Source: Chromatiaceae bacterium
Lineage (GTDB): Bacteria; Pseudomonadota; Gammaproteobacteria; Chromatiales; Chromatiaceae
Direction of reading: 5' to 3'
Assembly: GCA_013426805.1 (NCBI GenBank)
Contig: JACDZG010000069.1
Location: 1 to 37,997, forward strand
DNA: 37,997 nt
Position numbers and translations under genes: made by a program
Notes under the pieces: model-generated
Seen by the model: the letters and a program-made list of their open reading frames with translations, nothing else
The model's database searches: none
Told to the model about the DNA's origin: nothing
In this document: positions 6,797-20,687 of the stretch, piece after piece
How positions within the stretch are numbered: the stretch's first letter is position 1
How the letters are laid out: every line of letters starts with the position of its first letter

Positions 6797-8905
6797 TTAT
6801 TGGTGAGCGGTTCCTGAACCTGCGGCGGCACCGGCGATCTGCCCCGCGCTCGGCGGCTGCGCAGCCGCCCATAGCAGGGTATGCAGCTCGAACAAGCCAT
6901 CGCGATGGGACACCAGCGCCCGCTTCTCATTGGGCTTGAGGCTGCCCAGGCCCTCGTCTTGAAGCTGGAAGATCAAACCCTCCAGGTAGTGGCGGCGCCG
7001 ACGGTTCGGGGTCTCGTCCGGCAGCATGGAGGCGTGCAGGGCGTAGGCGCAGGGGTCGACGACGGCCCGATACCAGAGGTCGCCTCCCGTGGCAGTGGTG
7101 CACAACGGCGTACCGGCACGCTCCAGATTCTGCTCCAACAGTTGCAGCACCCGCGGCTGTGCGCTCTCCTCGGGAGTCAGAAAGATGCCGGCCCGCCGGG
7201 CGAGTTGGCCGAGCCAGACCCGGCTGGTGATCATCGACACCGGGATCGAGAGCGCCAATCCGGCCAGCACCGGCGTAAACCACCAGAAGAAGGACGGCAC
7301 ATACCAATAGGACAGGAACCCGACGACCACCGCGATGAGTGTGTGCGAGAGATGGGTCCCGAATGCCTCGGCGAACCCGGTCTGGTGATCTCCACGTTGC
7401 TGCGGCGGCCAGCCGACGTTCTGACGCAGCAGAATGGCGAGCACGAACTTGCTCTGGAACAGCATCAACACCGGTGCCAGGAGGACGGAGAACAGACTCT
7501 CGGTCAGCACACTGAGGGTGGCACGCAGCAGGCCGCCGAACTGGCGACTCAGAGCAGGCTTGGCGGCAAGCAGCACCAGGGCCAGGATCTTAGGCAGGAA
7601 GAGCATGGTCAGCGTCACCCACAGCACCGTGGTCATTTCCACCGTGTAGGTTTCCGGCCAGACCGGCAAAATATTGTTGCCGAAAAAATAGACCGGCTCG
7701 ACCAGGCTCTGGAAATAGGCGGCGACGCCGGTGACCACGAGAAAGATCAGCCACAGGGGTGAGGCCATGTAGGACATGACACCCATGGCGAAGTGGATGC
7801 GGCTCAGCGGCTTGAACCCGCGCGCAAACACCAGTCGACTATGCTGGAGATTCCCCTGGCACCAACGCCGATCGCGCTTGGCATAGTCGATCAGGGTGGG
7901 TGGAATCTCTTCGTAGCTCCCGCCCAGATCATAGGCCAGCCAGACCCGCCAGCCGGCGCGGCGCAGCAAGGCCGCCTCCACGAAGTCGTGGCTCAGGATC
8001 TCCCCGCCGAAGGGCTCACGGCCCGGCAGCTTCGGCAACCCACAGTGATCGGCAAAGGGTTTGACCCGGATGATGGCGTTGTGACCCCAGAAGTTGCTGG
8101 TGCCGAGTTGCCAATAGGACAGCCCCGCGGTGAACATCCGTCCATAGAGACTGCCGGCGAACTGGAGCATCCGGGAAAACAACGAGGAGCGGTTCACCGG
8201 GACCGGCGGGACCTGGATCAGGGCCACCTTCGGATTGCGCTCCATGCGTGCAACCATCTCCACCAGGGTCTCACCGGCCATGATGCTGTCGGCATCCAGC
8301 ACGATCATATAGCGGTAACGCCCACCCCAGCGACAGCAGAAATCAGCGATGTTGCCGCTCTTGCGACTGGTGTTCTCCACCCGGTTGCGATAGAAAACCC
8401 GCGCCGGATGTCCCATCTCCTTGGCCCAGCGGCGCCAGAGCAACTCCTCTTCCACCCAGATATCCGGGTCGCGGGTGTCGCTGACGACAAAGACCTCAAA
8501 ACCGTCCTGCCGACCCGTCTCCACCAGGGATTGCCACATGGCCCGCAGCCCGGCGAAGACCCGCACCGGGTCCTCGTTGTAGACCGGCATCACCAAGGCC
8601 GTCTTGAATGGACCGCTCGGTGCGGCGGCCGTGCCGCGGGTATCCGCGTTGGCAATGGCATAGTGATCGCGCCCGGTCACCAGCATCGCGAAGCCGATGG
8701 TCGCGGTCCAGAATGACGCACTGATCCAGAGCGTGAGGATCGCGTAGAGACCCAGCATGACGAGCTCGTGCGGCCGGGTTCCGCCGTCCTGGAACGCGAC
8801 GCTGAGCAGGGACATGGCGCCCAGTGTCGTGAGCAGCACCAACAGAAAAAAGAGGATACGGCGGTAGTGGTGGCCCATGATGCCGATCCGGGACTCACTG
8901 GTCAT
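6797..8905 (-). CDS. opgH: Osmoregulated periplasmic glucan glucosyltransferase OpgH/MdoH
   Basis: OpgH is an inner-membrane family-2 glycosyltransferase that polymerises glucose from UDP-glucose and exports the glucan backbone. The 702-residue product has two N-terminal membrane helices (ILFFLLVLLTTLGAMSLLSV; ELVMLGLYAILTLWISASFW), a GT2 domain starting TALVMPVYNEDP with DADSIM (DxD-type) and LSHDFVEAALLRRAGW, the DRRWCQGNLQHSR motif (Q/RxxRW-type acceptor site), and several C-terminal helices. The ATG at 8905 overlaps the stop of the preceding gene (ATGA), so I prefer it to upstream in-frame alternatives. It is the last gene of an opgG-unknown-opgH operon. It lacks the long N-terminal cytoplasmic region of the enterobacterial enzyme. 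Confidence 0.95.
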   Translation of the reverse strand: MTSESRIGIMGHHYRRILFFLLVLLTTLGAMSLLSVAFQDGGTRPHELVMLGLYAILTLWISASFWTATIGFAMLVTGRDHYAIANADTRGTAAAPSGPFKTALVMPVYNEDPVRVFAGLRAMWQSLVETGRQDGFEVFVVSDTRDPDIWVEEELLWRRWAKEMGHPARVFYRNRVENTSRKSGNIADFCCRWGGRYRYMIVLDADSIMAGETLVEMVARMERNPKVALIQVPPVPVNRSSLFSRMLQFAGSLYGRMFTAGLSYWQLGTSNFWGHNAIIRVKPFADHCGLPKLPGREPFGGEILSHDFVEAALLRRAGWRVWLAYDLGGSYEEIPPTLIDYAKRDRRWCQGNLQHSRLVFARGFKPLSRIHFAMGVMSYMASPLWLIFLVVTGVAAYFQSLVEPVYFFGNNILPVWPETYTVEMTTVLWVTLTMLFLPKILALVLLAAKPALSRQFGGLLRATLSVLTESLFSVLLAPVLMLFQSKFVLAILLRQNVGWPPQQRGDHQTGFAEAFGTHLSHTLIAVVVGFLSYWYVPSFFWWFTPVLAGLALSIPVSMITSRVWLGQLARRAGIFLTPEESAQPRVLQLLEQNLERAGTPLCTTATGGDLWYRAVVDPCAYALHASMLPDETPNRRRRHYLEGLIFQLQDEGLGSLKPNEKRALVSHRDGLFELHTLLWAAAQPPSAGQIAGAAAGSGTAHQ

Positions 8906-9444
8906 CGCGGTTGCTCCGTACGCGGCGGCGCGGCGGCCGGCTCGTGGCCGGCCAGCACCCGCAGGGCGCCGGTGATGCGCCGACCCAGGTCGTGACAGCA
9001 CAGATTGATGGTATTGGGCTCCATCTCCAGCGGGGCCGGCTCAGGCTCCGGCTGGACGCCGGCAGCCCGCACCTGGGCGGCGATCGACTCTCCGGAGACC
9101 CCCGCGAAGCGCGCCGTCCAGTTCGGCACGGCACCGCTCAGCACGGCAGCACGGGCGGTGAACAATGCGTCGAGCTCACCCGTGATATCGAGCTCTGCGC
9201 AGAGCCAGGTATCAAGCAGAGCGTAGGCCTCCTCGATACCGGCCTCGAGCGGGTCCTCCAGAGGAACCGCGCTCACCCGCGCCTCCCAGCGCTGCCGGAC
9301 GCGCACCAGCAGCCGCTCGCGGTGCAGCGGGTCTTCGATACCCAGGGCACGCAGGTAGAGAGCGACACGCTCCGATACCCGCGCCCAGGCCGCCGGGGAC
9401 CGGTCGGCCACCGCGACCCCCGCCATGGCTAGTCCCGAATCCAT
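8902..9444 (-). CDS. Uncharacterised protein coupled between opgG and opgH
   Basis: I recognise no family in this 180-residue protein. It is predicted soluble and mainly helical (RVSERVALYLRALGIEDPLH, LVRVRQRWEARVSAVPLED), with a Pro/Glu-rich linker (QPEPEPAPLEMEP) and a C-terminal helix containing NLCCHDLGRRITGALRVL. There is no signal peptide or membrane segment. It overlaps opgG by 16 nt at its start (GGAG six nt upstream of the ATG at 9444; a second possible ATG is at 9426) and opgH by 4 nt at its end, so it is translationally coupled to both. The most economical inference is a cytoplasmic accessory or regulatory factor for glucan synthesis, but no sequence evidence shows its activity. 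Confidence 0.8.
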   Translation of the reverse strand: MDSGLAMAGVAVADRSPAAWARVSERVALYLRALGIEDPLHRERLLVRVRQRWEARVSAVPLEDPLEAGIEEAYALLDTWLCAELDITGELDALFTARAAVLSGAVPNWTARFAGVSGESIAAQVRAAGVQPEPEPAPLEMEPNTINLCCHDLGRRITGALRVLAGHEPAAAPPRTEQPR

Positions 9445-11006
9445 TGGAAACTCCAGGTTTCACTCAGTACATCATTGCCGTTGCGCAGGAAGGCCCGCAG
9501 GTCGACCGGCCCTGAACCATCGGGAGTGAGTTCAAAGAATAGCCGCCAACCCTTGGTCTCTGGATTCGGCTGGACCGTCGGGGTGGACAAGGTACCCGAG
9601 GACGTCGAGACGAAGGCCTCCACCGGTGTGTCGGTCGGCAGATTGGCCAGGTTCTCGCCGCCGAAATCGAGCACGAACTTGCGCTTCTCGGAATCCAGCG
9701 CGACCGTGCCGGCGGCGCCGATCCGGGTGGACAGGGTCCGCCCACCTTGCAACTTGGCCTCCGGATCGCCGGCGAAGCGCAGCCGGTAGGCATACTCGAA
9801 CTGTTCGCCGACGCCGGCGGTCCGCTCCGGAATCCAAAAAGCGACGATATTGTCGTATTGCTCCGAATCACTCGGAATCTCTACCAGTTCAACCGCACCC
9901 TTGCCCCAGTCGCCGATGGGCTCCACCAAGGCGCTCGGACGACTCTGGTAGGACGCCTCCAGGTCCTGGTAGCTGCGGAAGTCGCGGTCGCGTTGCAGCA
10001 GACCGAACGCCTTCGGATTCTCGGCCCGGAAGGCACTGATGCGCAATCCCTTGGGATTGACCAGCGGACGCCAGATGCGCTCGCCGGTACCGTCGACCAC
10101 GAGCAAACCATCGGAGTCGTGAACCTCGGGACGGAAGTCGTCCATGAAACGGTCGGTATCTTCGGCGTGGAAAAACATGCTGGTCAGGGGAGCAATCCCG
10201 AGTTTCTTCACTCGCTCGCGCAGGAACAGGTGGGCCTTCACATCGATCACCGTTTCCCGTCCCGGGGAGATCAGGAAGCGATAGGCGCCGGCCACGCTCG
10301 CACTGTCCAACAAGGCGTAGAGCGTGATGGAGGTCGCGTCCCGATCCGGTTTTTCCATCCAAAACTCACGGAAGACCGGGAACTCTTCCTTGCTCGGCAG
10401 CCCGGTATCGATCGCCAGACCCCGCGCGCTCAAGCCGTAGAGCAGCCCCTTGGCGACCGCGCGGAAATAGCTGGCCCCGAGGAAGACGGCCACCTCGTCA
10501 AACACGTCGTCCCGATTCAGCGGATACAGCAACCGCAGACCGGCGAACCCCAAGTCCTCCGGCAGATCCGGCGGGACCGTATTCTTGCCGTAATCAAACA
10601 GGCTGTTGCGATACAGCACCGGGGCCGCTTTCCCCTCTTCGATCACGTTGAAGGTCACCCGGTCCTTGAACATGAACCCGCGCGGGAAGAGTTCGGCCTG
10701 GAACGGCAGGGACTCGGCCCGCCACAGAGACTGATTACGCCGGAACCGGATATCGCGATACTGGTCGTAGTCCAGATTGGCGAAGAAGGGAGGCAGCGCG
10801 GGCTGATCCGGCTGGTAAGGCCCGGCCGCGAGTTCGTCGGCGCGGCGCACCACCGAGGCGAAAGTAAAATGACCCGGCACACCTTGCTCCGCACCTGGGG
10901 CGGCAGAGCCGGTTTCGGCCTCGCCCAGGACATTCCCGGTGATCGCCAGTGCCGTGAAGGAAAGGGCCGCACAAAGCGGCAAGAGTCCGAAACGTCTCGG
11001 GATCAT
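9429..11006 (-). CDS. opgG: Periplasmic glucan biosynthesis protein OpgG/MdoG
   Basis: OpgG is a periplasmic protein acting on the glucan backbone made by OpgH (branching or trimming). The 525-residue product starts MIPRRFGLLPLCAALSFTAL, a signal peptide, then follows the family closely: FTFASVVRRADELAAGPYQ, LDYDQYRDIRFR, QAELFPRGFMF, FLGASYFRAVAKGLLYGLSA, FREFWMEKP, AYRFLISPG, DSDGLLVVDGTGERIWRPL, then the C-terminal Ig-like domain ending SFQWIRD. Length matches OpgG. The start at 11006 was chosen because it begins the signal peptide; the frame stays open 25 codons further upstream. It is the first gene of the operon with the unknown gene and opgH; these glucans usually rise at low osmolarity. 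Confidence 0.95.
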   Translation of the reverse strand: MIPRRFGLLPLCAALSFTALAITGNVLGEAETGSAAPGAEQGVPGHFTFASVVRRADELAAGPYQPDQPALPPFFANLDYDQYRDIRFRRNQSLWRAESLPFQAELFPRGFMFKDRVTFNVIEEGKAAPVLYRNSLFDYGKNTVPPDLPEDLGFAGLRLLYPLNRDDVFDEVAVFLGASYFRAVAKGLLYGLSARGLAIDTGLPSKEEFPVFREFWMEKPDRDATSITLYALLDSASVAGAYRFLISPGRETVIDVKAHLFLRERVKKLGIAPLTSMFFHAEDTDRFMDDFRPEVHDSDGLLVVDGTGERIWRPLVNPKGLRISAFRAENPKAFGLLQRDRDFRSYQDLEASYQSRPSALVEPIGDWGKGAVELVEIPSDSEQYDNIVAFWIPERTAGVGEQFEYAYRLRFAGDPEAKLQGGRTLSTRIGAAGTVALDSEKRKFVLDFGGENLANLPTDTPVEAFVSTSSGTLSTPTVQPNPETKGWRLFFELTPDGSGPVDLRAFLRNGNDVLSETWSFQWIRD

Positions 11007-11487
11007 GATACTGAATCGCCTGCAAGTCAGGGTTGCGTGATAAGGGCATCGGGTCGCGGCAACCGGACGCTGCGGGGACACCGGTCGCGGTTGATGCGAC
11101 CCGGCCCCCGGTCAAGCCCATCCGACCGCCCCGATCGGGAACAGTCGCGCCAAGCGTGGATTGTAGGACAGCGCCTGGGGCGCACGCACGGTCCTTGTTG
11201 ATCAAGCGGCAAGCGCTGCGCCGACCGCGGTCGCACGGCACCGCCGCCGAGGCGACCACGCGGCGGCACACGACCCGCGCGGCGGCACGAAATCACCAAT
11301 CGGGAGCGTGCAGTGTCTGGTTGTCGGCGGCGCCCAGGAGTAAGCTCCGCTTGGGGCTGATCGTGAGCGGCGGATCGCCGCCGGCCGGCAACCGCGTCAC
11401 GCGGGCGGACCCGACGCCAACCACCGCGCATCCCCTAAACCGTAGAATGATACCAGAATATCCAGAGCCACCGCTCACCCGCTACCC
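11007..11487. other. Divergent intergenic region, opgG / GGDEF-EAL gene
   Basis: This 480-bp spacer must contain the promoters of the opg operon (leftward) and of the signalling gene (rightward). It is GC-rich, and several open frames cross it on both strands, but none has a ribosome site or family-like content. A weak TAGAAT (11443-11448) is the only -10-like element noticed for the rightward gene; no matching -35 was found. Confidence 0.4.
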
Positions 11488-13917
11488 GTGAAGAGCACCG
11501 CTGATCCAACACTGACCACGAGGCCCGACGCCGCGGCGGCCTCGGCCCGCAGCGAGGCGCACCTGCAAGCGGTGCTGCGTTGCGCCCCGGTGGGTATCGC
11601 CATGGTCGTGGATCACCGTTTCGTCGAGGTCAACGACCGGCTGTGCGAGATGATCGGCCACCCCCGCGAATCACTGATCGGCCAATCCACCGGGATCCTG
11701 TTCCCCGACGAGGCGGAAGTCGATCGCAGCGGCGCGGACAGCGATCCGCGGGTGACGCGCACGAGCAGCGCCCCGATCGACGTGCGACTGCGCTGCCACG
11801 ACGGCCAACTGCTGGATGCGATCCTGAGCAGCGCGGCACTGGACCCGGCCGACCTGTCGCGCGGCCTGGTCTGGACCCTACTCGATGTCACCCAAGCCAG
11901 GCGCAACCAGGCCCTGATGGAGACCCGTTGGTCCTTGACCGCGGAAGCCGCCGCGAGCGATCTGGACACCCTGCTCGGGCTTGGACTGGATGCCGCCAAG
12001 CGCCTGACCAACAGCCGGGCCGGGTATTTTCATTGCATCGAAACCCTCCCGCATCGCCAACGTCTGCCGACGGTGCACCGGGCACTGGAGCCCGAACTGG
12101 TGGTGCCGGTGGAACGTGATGGGCGACTGGCCGCCATTCTGGCGGTCAGTGGCAAGCCTGGCGACTACAGCGCGGCGGATCGCACGGTGGTGACCGACAT
12201 CGCCGCCATGGTCATGGAACGGGTGGAGGCCATGCGGACCGAACAGGCCATGCGCCAGGCTGCACGCGTCTTCGCGATCACCGCTGAGGGCGTCATGGTG
12301 ACCGACCCGCAGGGGCACATCCTCGCGGTCAACCGGGCTTTCACCCGCATCACCGGCTATGCGGAGTCGGACGTGCTCGGTTTAACGTCTCATGTACTCT
12401 ACTCCGGACGCCATGAGCCCGCCTTCTACGAGGAACTCTGGAATGCCTTGCGCAGCGCAGGCCAATGGCGCGGCGAGATCTGGAACCGACGCAAGGACGG
12501 CGAAATCTACTCCGAGTGGCTGACCATCAGCGCGGTTGATGACGCGGCAGGACGGACCACTCACTATGTCGCGGTGTTCAGCGACGTCACCCAACTCAAA
12601 CAATCCCAAGAACGTATGGATTTCCTCGCACACCACGACGCGCTCACCGGCCTGCCGAACCGCATCCTGCTCCAGGATCGACTCGGCCAGGCCATTCGCC
12701 GCGCCCAGCGGGAACGCGGCCGTCTCGCCCTGCTGTTCGTCGACCTGGACCGGTTCAAGGAAGTAAACGACACCCTGGGGCACGGCGTGGGAGACCGCCT
12801 GCTCGAGGCGGTCGCGCAGCGACTCGGCGAGCGGCTGCGCGGCGCGGACACCCTGTCACGACTCGGCGGGGACGAGTTCCTGGTCCTCCTGGACGGCAAC
12901 TCCTCGGCCGCCGGGGCGGCGGCGGCGGCTCAGGCCTGCCTGGAACTGCTGCGGCCGCCGATCCAGATTGATACTCACGAGATTCATATCTCCGCGAGCA
13001 TCGGTATCAGTCTCTATCCGGCTGACGGCATGGATGCGGAGACCCTGATCCGCAGCGCCGATCTGGCGATGTACCAGGCGAAAGAGCAGGGCCGCGGGAA
13101 CTACCAGTTCCACGCCCCCGAGATGAGCATCGCCGCCCAGGAGCACCACGCACTCGAAAATGCCCTGCGCGGCGCGCTTGGCCGCGGTGAGCTGGGACTG
13201 CTCTACCAACCGCAGATCGAACTGACAACCGGTCATCTGTGGGGTGTCGAGGCCTTGGCGCGCTGGACCCACCCGGAGCTTGGAGCGGTTGCGCCGGAGC
13301 GCTTCATCCCCGTCGCCGAACGCATCGGGTTGATCGGCGAACTCGGCGAGTGGGTTCTGACCGAGGCGTGTCGGCAATTGGTCCGCTGGCGCATCGCCGG
13401 CTTTGCCGTGCCGCGCATCGCCGTCAACGTGTCGATCCAGCAACTCGCGCGCTCCAACCTGCTGCCGACGCTCCAGCGCTGCCTGATCGAGTCCGGACTG
13501 GTCCCTGGAGATTTGGAAGTGGAAGTCACCGAGTCGGTGATCGTGGGCGACAACGCGCGGGTGATTACCGCACTGAGCGATCTGCGCAGCCTGGGGATCA
13601 GCCTGGTCGTGGACGATTTCGGTACCGGTGCCTGCGCGCTGGGACGGATCAACCGCGTACCGATCGATCGGCTCAAGATCCATGGCTCTTTCATCCGCTG
13701 CATCGGGCGCGGCCAAAGCGAAGAGGCGATCACCCGTGCGATCATCGGCCTGGGTCGCGACTTGGGGCTTGCGGTGATCGCCGAGGGAGTCGAGCGGGAG
13801 GACCAGTCCACCTTCCTGCAGGCCGCCGGTTGCCGGCTGGCGCAAGGTTATCTGTTCGGCGCGCCGATGGATGCCGACGCCCTCGGGGCCTATTTGGGCC
13901 GGGAAGCGCTGCATTAG
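11488..13917 (+). CDS. PAS-GAF-PAS-GGDEF-EAL cyclic-di-GMP enzyme
   Basis: The 809-residue protein has, in order, a PAS domain (about 25-135), a short GAF-like segment (about 145-240), a second PAS (about 255-375, ITAEGVMVTDPQGHILAVNRAF), a GGDEF domain (380-545) and an EAL domain (555-800). The cyclase site is intact (RLGGDEFLVLL) with an RGAD inhibitory I-site five residues before it. The EAL domain keeps EALARW, VNVS, EVEVTES, DDFGTG, AEGVE and QGYLFG, but the KID motif reads KIH. No membrane segment or signal peptide is seen, so it should be cytoplasmic. The start is a GTG without a clear ribosome site, so the N-terminus is uncertain by a few residues. It could synthesise or degrade c-di-GMP. 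Confidence 0.93.
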   Translation: MKSTADPTLTTRPDAAAASARSEAHLQAVLRCAPVGIAMVVDHRFVEVNDRLCEMIGHPRESLIGQSTGILFPDEAEVDRSGADSDPRVTRTSSAPIDVRLRCHDGQLLDAILSSAALDPADLSRGLVWTLLDVTQARRNQALMETRWSLTAEAAASDLDTLLGLGLDAAKRLTNSRAGYFHCIETLPHRQRLPTVHRALEPELVVPVERDGRLAAILAVSGKPGDYSAADRTVVTDIAAMVMERVEAMRTEQAMRQAARVFAITAEGVMVTDPQGHILAVNRAFTRITGYAESDVLGLTSHVLYSGRHEPAFYEELWNALRSAGQWRGEIWNRRKDGEIYSEWLTISAVDDAAGRTTHYVAVFSDVTQLKQSQERMDFLAHHDALTGLPNRILLQDRLGQAIRRAQRERGRLALLFVDLDRFKEVNDTLGHGVGDRLLEAVAQRLGERLRGADTLSRLGGDEFLVLLDGNSSAAGAAAAAQACLELLRPPIQIDTHEIHISASIGISLYPADGMDAETLIRSADLAMYQAKEQGRGNYQFHAPEMSIAAQEHHALENALRGALGRGELGLLYQPQIELTTGHLWGVEALARWTHPELGAVAPERFIPVAERIGLIGELGEWVLTEACRQLVRWRIAGFAVPRIAVNVSIQQLARSNLLPTLQRCLIESGLVPGDLEVEVTESVIVGDNARVITALSDLRSLGISLVVDDFGTGACALGRINRVPIDRLKIHGSFIRCIGRGQSEEAITRAIIGLGRDLGLAVIAEGVEREDQSTFLQAAGCRLAQGYLFGAPMDADALGAYLGREALH

Positions 13918-13972
13918 GCGGCGCGCGACGCCGGTTACCCGGCTGATCGCGCACCTGACCACCGCTCGCGAC

Positions 13973-16480
<2,508 letters not shown>

Positions 16481-16663
16481 GGGCTTATACTTATCCTCTT
16501 GTTATCGGAACACGGCGATTGGTGGCTGCGGCTGGGATTCTACAGGCAACGAGCGAGCTTGAGTCAATGAGATGGCGGCCAGCCGCCGCGGATTTGGGGC
16601 TCGCGCCGACATCGGCCGGACCGCAACCATCAGGCTGGACCTTGGCCGCTGAACGCTCGCGGG

Positions 16664-17181
16664 TCAGTAGTAGAGCGCCTGTACCCGCCAACCGCTGCCG
16701 GTGAAACCCAGGCGCACGACCACCGGCCCGCCGCAATCCGCGTCCAGACGTAGCGAAAACTGCCCCGGGCCGTCGAAAAAGGCCCGCGCCAGCGCCGGGC
16801 GCAAGCCCGCACCCGGCGGGGAGTAGGCGAGCATCCGCCCGCGGACCCAGGCCAGATCGACCTGGGTCTCGAGTGCCGCGGTACCGTCGCGCCGCAGCGC
16901 CGCTTCCAACCAGTCGATGAAGGCATCCGAAGGCGAATCGATGGTGCCGTCGACATCCTTGTTGAGCCGACGGCGGAGCGCATCGCGAATGGCCTCCAGG
17001 TCCATCAGACCGGCCAGCGCGATCTGATCATTCCGTACCAGGGCGCGATCCAACCGCCACAGGGTCACGTAGGGCCAGACCAGATAACCGATCAACAGGG
17101 TCAGCACTACCAGGAGCCGGCCGAGACGCCGCCGACCGCCTGCCCGCCAGGCCCGCGACAGTGCGACCGGACGGGTCTGCT

Positions 17182-17185
<4 letters not shown>
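16664..17185 (-). CDS. DUF2939 membrane-anchored protein
   Basis: The 173-residue protein has a basic N-terminus, one membrane helix (RLLVVLTLLIGYLVWPYVTL) and a mainly extracytoplasmic domain of the DUF2939 type: RLDRALVRNDQIALAGLMDLEAIRDALRR, then FIDWLEAALRR and VRLGFTGSGWRVQALYY at the end. Proteins of this family are about 170-200 residues and have no established biochemical role. Its ATG at 17185 overlaps the yheS stop (ATGA), so it is translationally coupled to that ABC-F gene, although no functional connection is known to me. Confidence 0.8.
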
Positions 17186-19083
<1,898 letters not shown>

Positions 19084-19115
19084 CGTCGAGAGCCATTTTC
19101 AGCATCGGGAGGGAA

Positions 19116-20630
19116 TCAGGCCGACCCGCGGTCGAGGCGTCGGTAGCCGATCGCCTCGCTCAGGTGCGGCACCGCGATCGACGCGGCGCCCGCCAGGTCG
19201 GCGATGGTCCGGGCAACCTTGAGGATGCGGTGATAGGCGCGCGCCGACAGCGCGAGCCGGGCCAGCGCCTGTTGTATCAGGCGGCGGCCGCTATCATCCA
19301 GAGAGCAATCACGCTCGACCTCCCGCGGGTGCAGTGCGCAGTTCGGCTTGCCGGCCCGGGTGTGCTGACGCGCGCGCGCGGCGGCCACCCGCACCCGCGC
19401 GGTCGCGCTGGTTGCGGCTCCCGCCGGCGCCGGACCGTCCAGCACGGACAGATCGAATCGCGGCACCTCCACATGCATGTCGATGCGATCGAGCAACGGA
19501 CCCGAGATCCGCCCCCGATAGCGCGCAACCTGATCCGCCGTGCAGTGGCAGCGCCCGCCGCTGTCGCCCAGATAGCCGCAGGGGCAAGGGTTCATCGCCG
19601 CCACCAGTTGAAAGCGTGCGGGAAACTCGGCCTGTTGCGCGGCGCGCGAGATGTGAATGCGCCCCGATTCCAGCGGCTCGCGCAGCACTTCCAGCACCCG
19701 GCGATCGAACTCCGGCAACTCATCCAAGAACAGCACCCCCAGATGCGCAAGCGAGATCTCGCCCGGCCGCGGGTTGCTCCCCCCGCCCACCAGCGCGACC
19801 CCGGAAGCGGTATGGTGCGGCGACCGAAAGGGCCGTTGCAGCCAGGTCGCCGGATCGAATCCGGCACGTTCACCGATCGAGCGGATCGCCGCGGTCTCCA
19901 ACGCCTCGGCTTCGGTCAGCGGCGGCAGCAACCCCGGCAACCGGTTCGCGAGCATGGACTTGCCGGTCCCCGGCGGGCCGATCAGCAACAGACTATGGCC
20001 GCCCGCCGCGGCGACCTCCAAGGCGCGTTTGGCCTGCTCCTGACCGCGCACCTCAGCGAGATCCGGGTAGTCCGGAGCCTCGACCGCGGCGTGGTCCGGG
20101 CAGTAGACCGGCAAACTCCGGGTCCCGTTCAGGTGCTCGCACACCGCCAGCAGATGAGGCGCCGGTCGGACGGTGAGGTCACTGACCAAGGCCGCCTCCG
20201 CCGCATTCGCAGTCGGCAGAATCAGTTCGCGGCCGGCGTCGCGGGCAGCCAGCGCCGCCGGCAACACGGCGGCGATCGGCCGCAGGTCCCCGGACAGCGC
20301 CAACTCACCCAGAAACTCACAGCCAGCAAGCCTCCCGGCCTGGACTTGACCGGAGGCACCCAGGATACCCAGGGCAATCGCAAGATCGAAGCGACCGCCC
20401 TCCTTGGGCAGGTCGGCCGGCGCCAGGTTGATGGTGATGCGCCCCAGCGGAAACTGAAAACGCCCGTTGAGCAGCGCCCCACGCACCCGATCCTTGCTTT
20501 CTTTGACCGCCAACTCGGGCAATCCGACGATCGAGAGGGCGGGCAAGCCGCCGGCGAGATGGACCTCGACCGTCACCAGCGGGGCCGCGATCCCGACCCG
20601 GGCACGACTATGCAGGACGCAAAGAGCCAC
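19116..20630 (-). CDS. comM: ComM/YifB, Mg-chelatase-like AAA+ helicase
   Basis: ComM is a hexameric AAA+ helicase that promotes branch migration during natural transformation. The 504-residue sequence has the N-terminal Lon-S5-like domain (TVEVHLAGGLPALSIVGLPE, INLAPADLPKEGGRFDLAIALG), Walker A in LLIGPPGTGKSMLANRLPG at about 217-225, RPFRSPHHTASGVALVGGG, Walker B LFLDELPEF, the cysteine cluster CPCGYLGDSGGRCHC, LLDRIDMHVEVP and a C-terminal Mg_chelatase_C domain (LALSARAYHRILKVARTIADL). The start codon is GTG at 20630. All motifs are intact. It follows ubiK on the same strand with a 57-bp gap. Confidence 0.95.
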   Translation of the reverse strand: MALCVLHSRARVGIAAPLVTVEVHLAGGLPALSIVGLPELAVKESKDRVRGALLNGRFQFPLGRITINLAPADLPKEGGRFDLAIALGILGASGQVQAGRLAGCEFLGELALSGDLRPIAAVLPAALAARDAGRELILPTANAAEAALVSDLTVRPAPHLLAVCEHLNGTRSLPVYCPDHAAVEAPDYPDLAEVRGQEQAKRALEVAAAGGHSLLLIGPPGTGKSMLANRLPGLLPPLTEAEALETAAIRSIGERAGFDPATWLQRPFRSPHHTASGVALVGGGSNPRPGEISLAHLGVLFLDELPEFDRRVLEVLREPLESGRIHISRAAQQAEFPARFQLVAAMNPCPCGYLGDSGGRCHCTADQVARYRGRISGPLLDRIDMHVEVPRFDLSVLDGPAPAGAATSATARVRVAAARARQHTRAGKPNCALHPREVERDCSLDDSGRRLIQQALARLALSARAYHRILKVARTIADLAGAASIAVPHLSEAIGYRRLDRGSA

Positions 20631-20687
20631 GGGCGCGCTTGGCTGACCGGTCGGCAGACTGTCAGAGCGACACCGTGAAGGTCGGGA

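Noticed and set aside
6706-6812. Minus-strand tail reading LTNKILNRVSTTVGEIPKAE and ending [11 protein letters not shown], after opgH
   Set aside because: The stretch looks protein-like and is AT-richer than its flanks, but it has no start with a ribosome site, only becomes long by reading out of frame through opgH, and I recognise no family. It may be a remnant; unsupported.
13930-13972. Small GC hairpin between the GGDEF-EAL gene and glgP as a bidirectional terminator
   Set aside because: The stem is only five base pairs (GCCGG/CCGGC) and no T-run follows on either strand.
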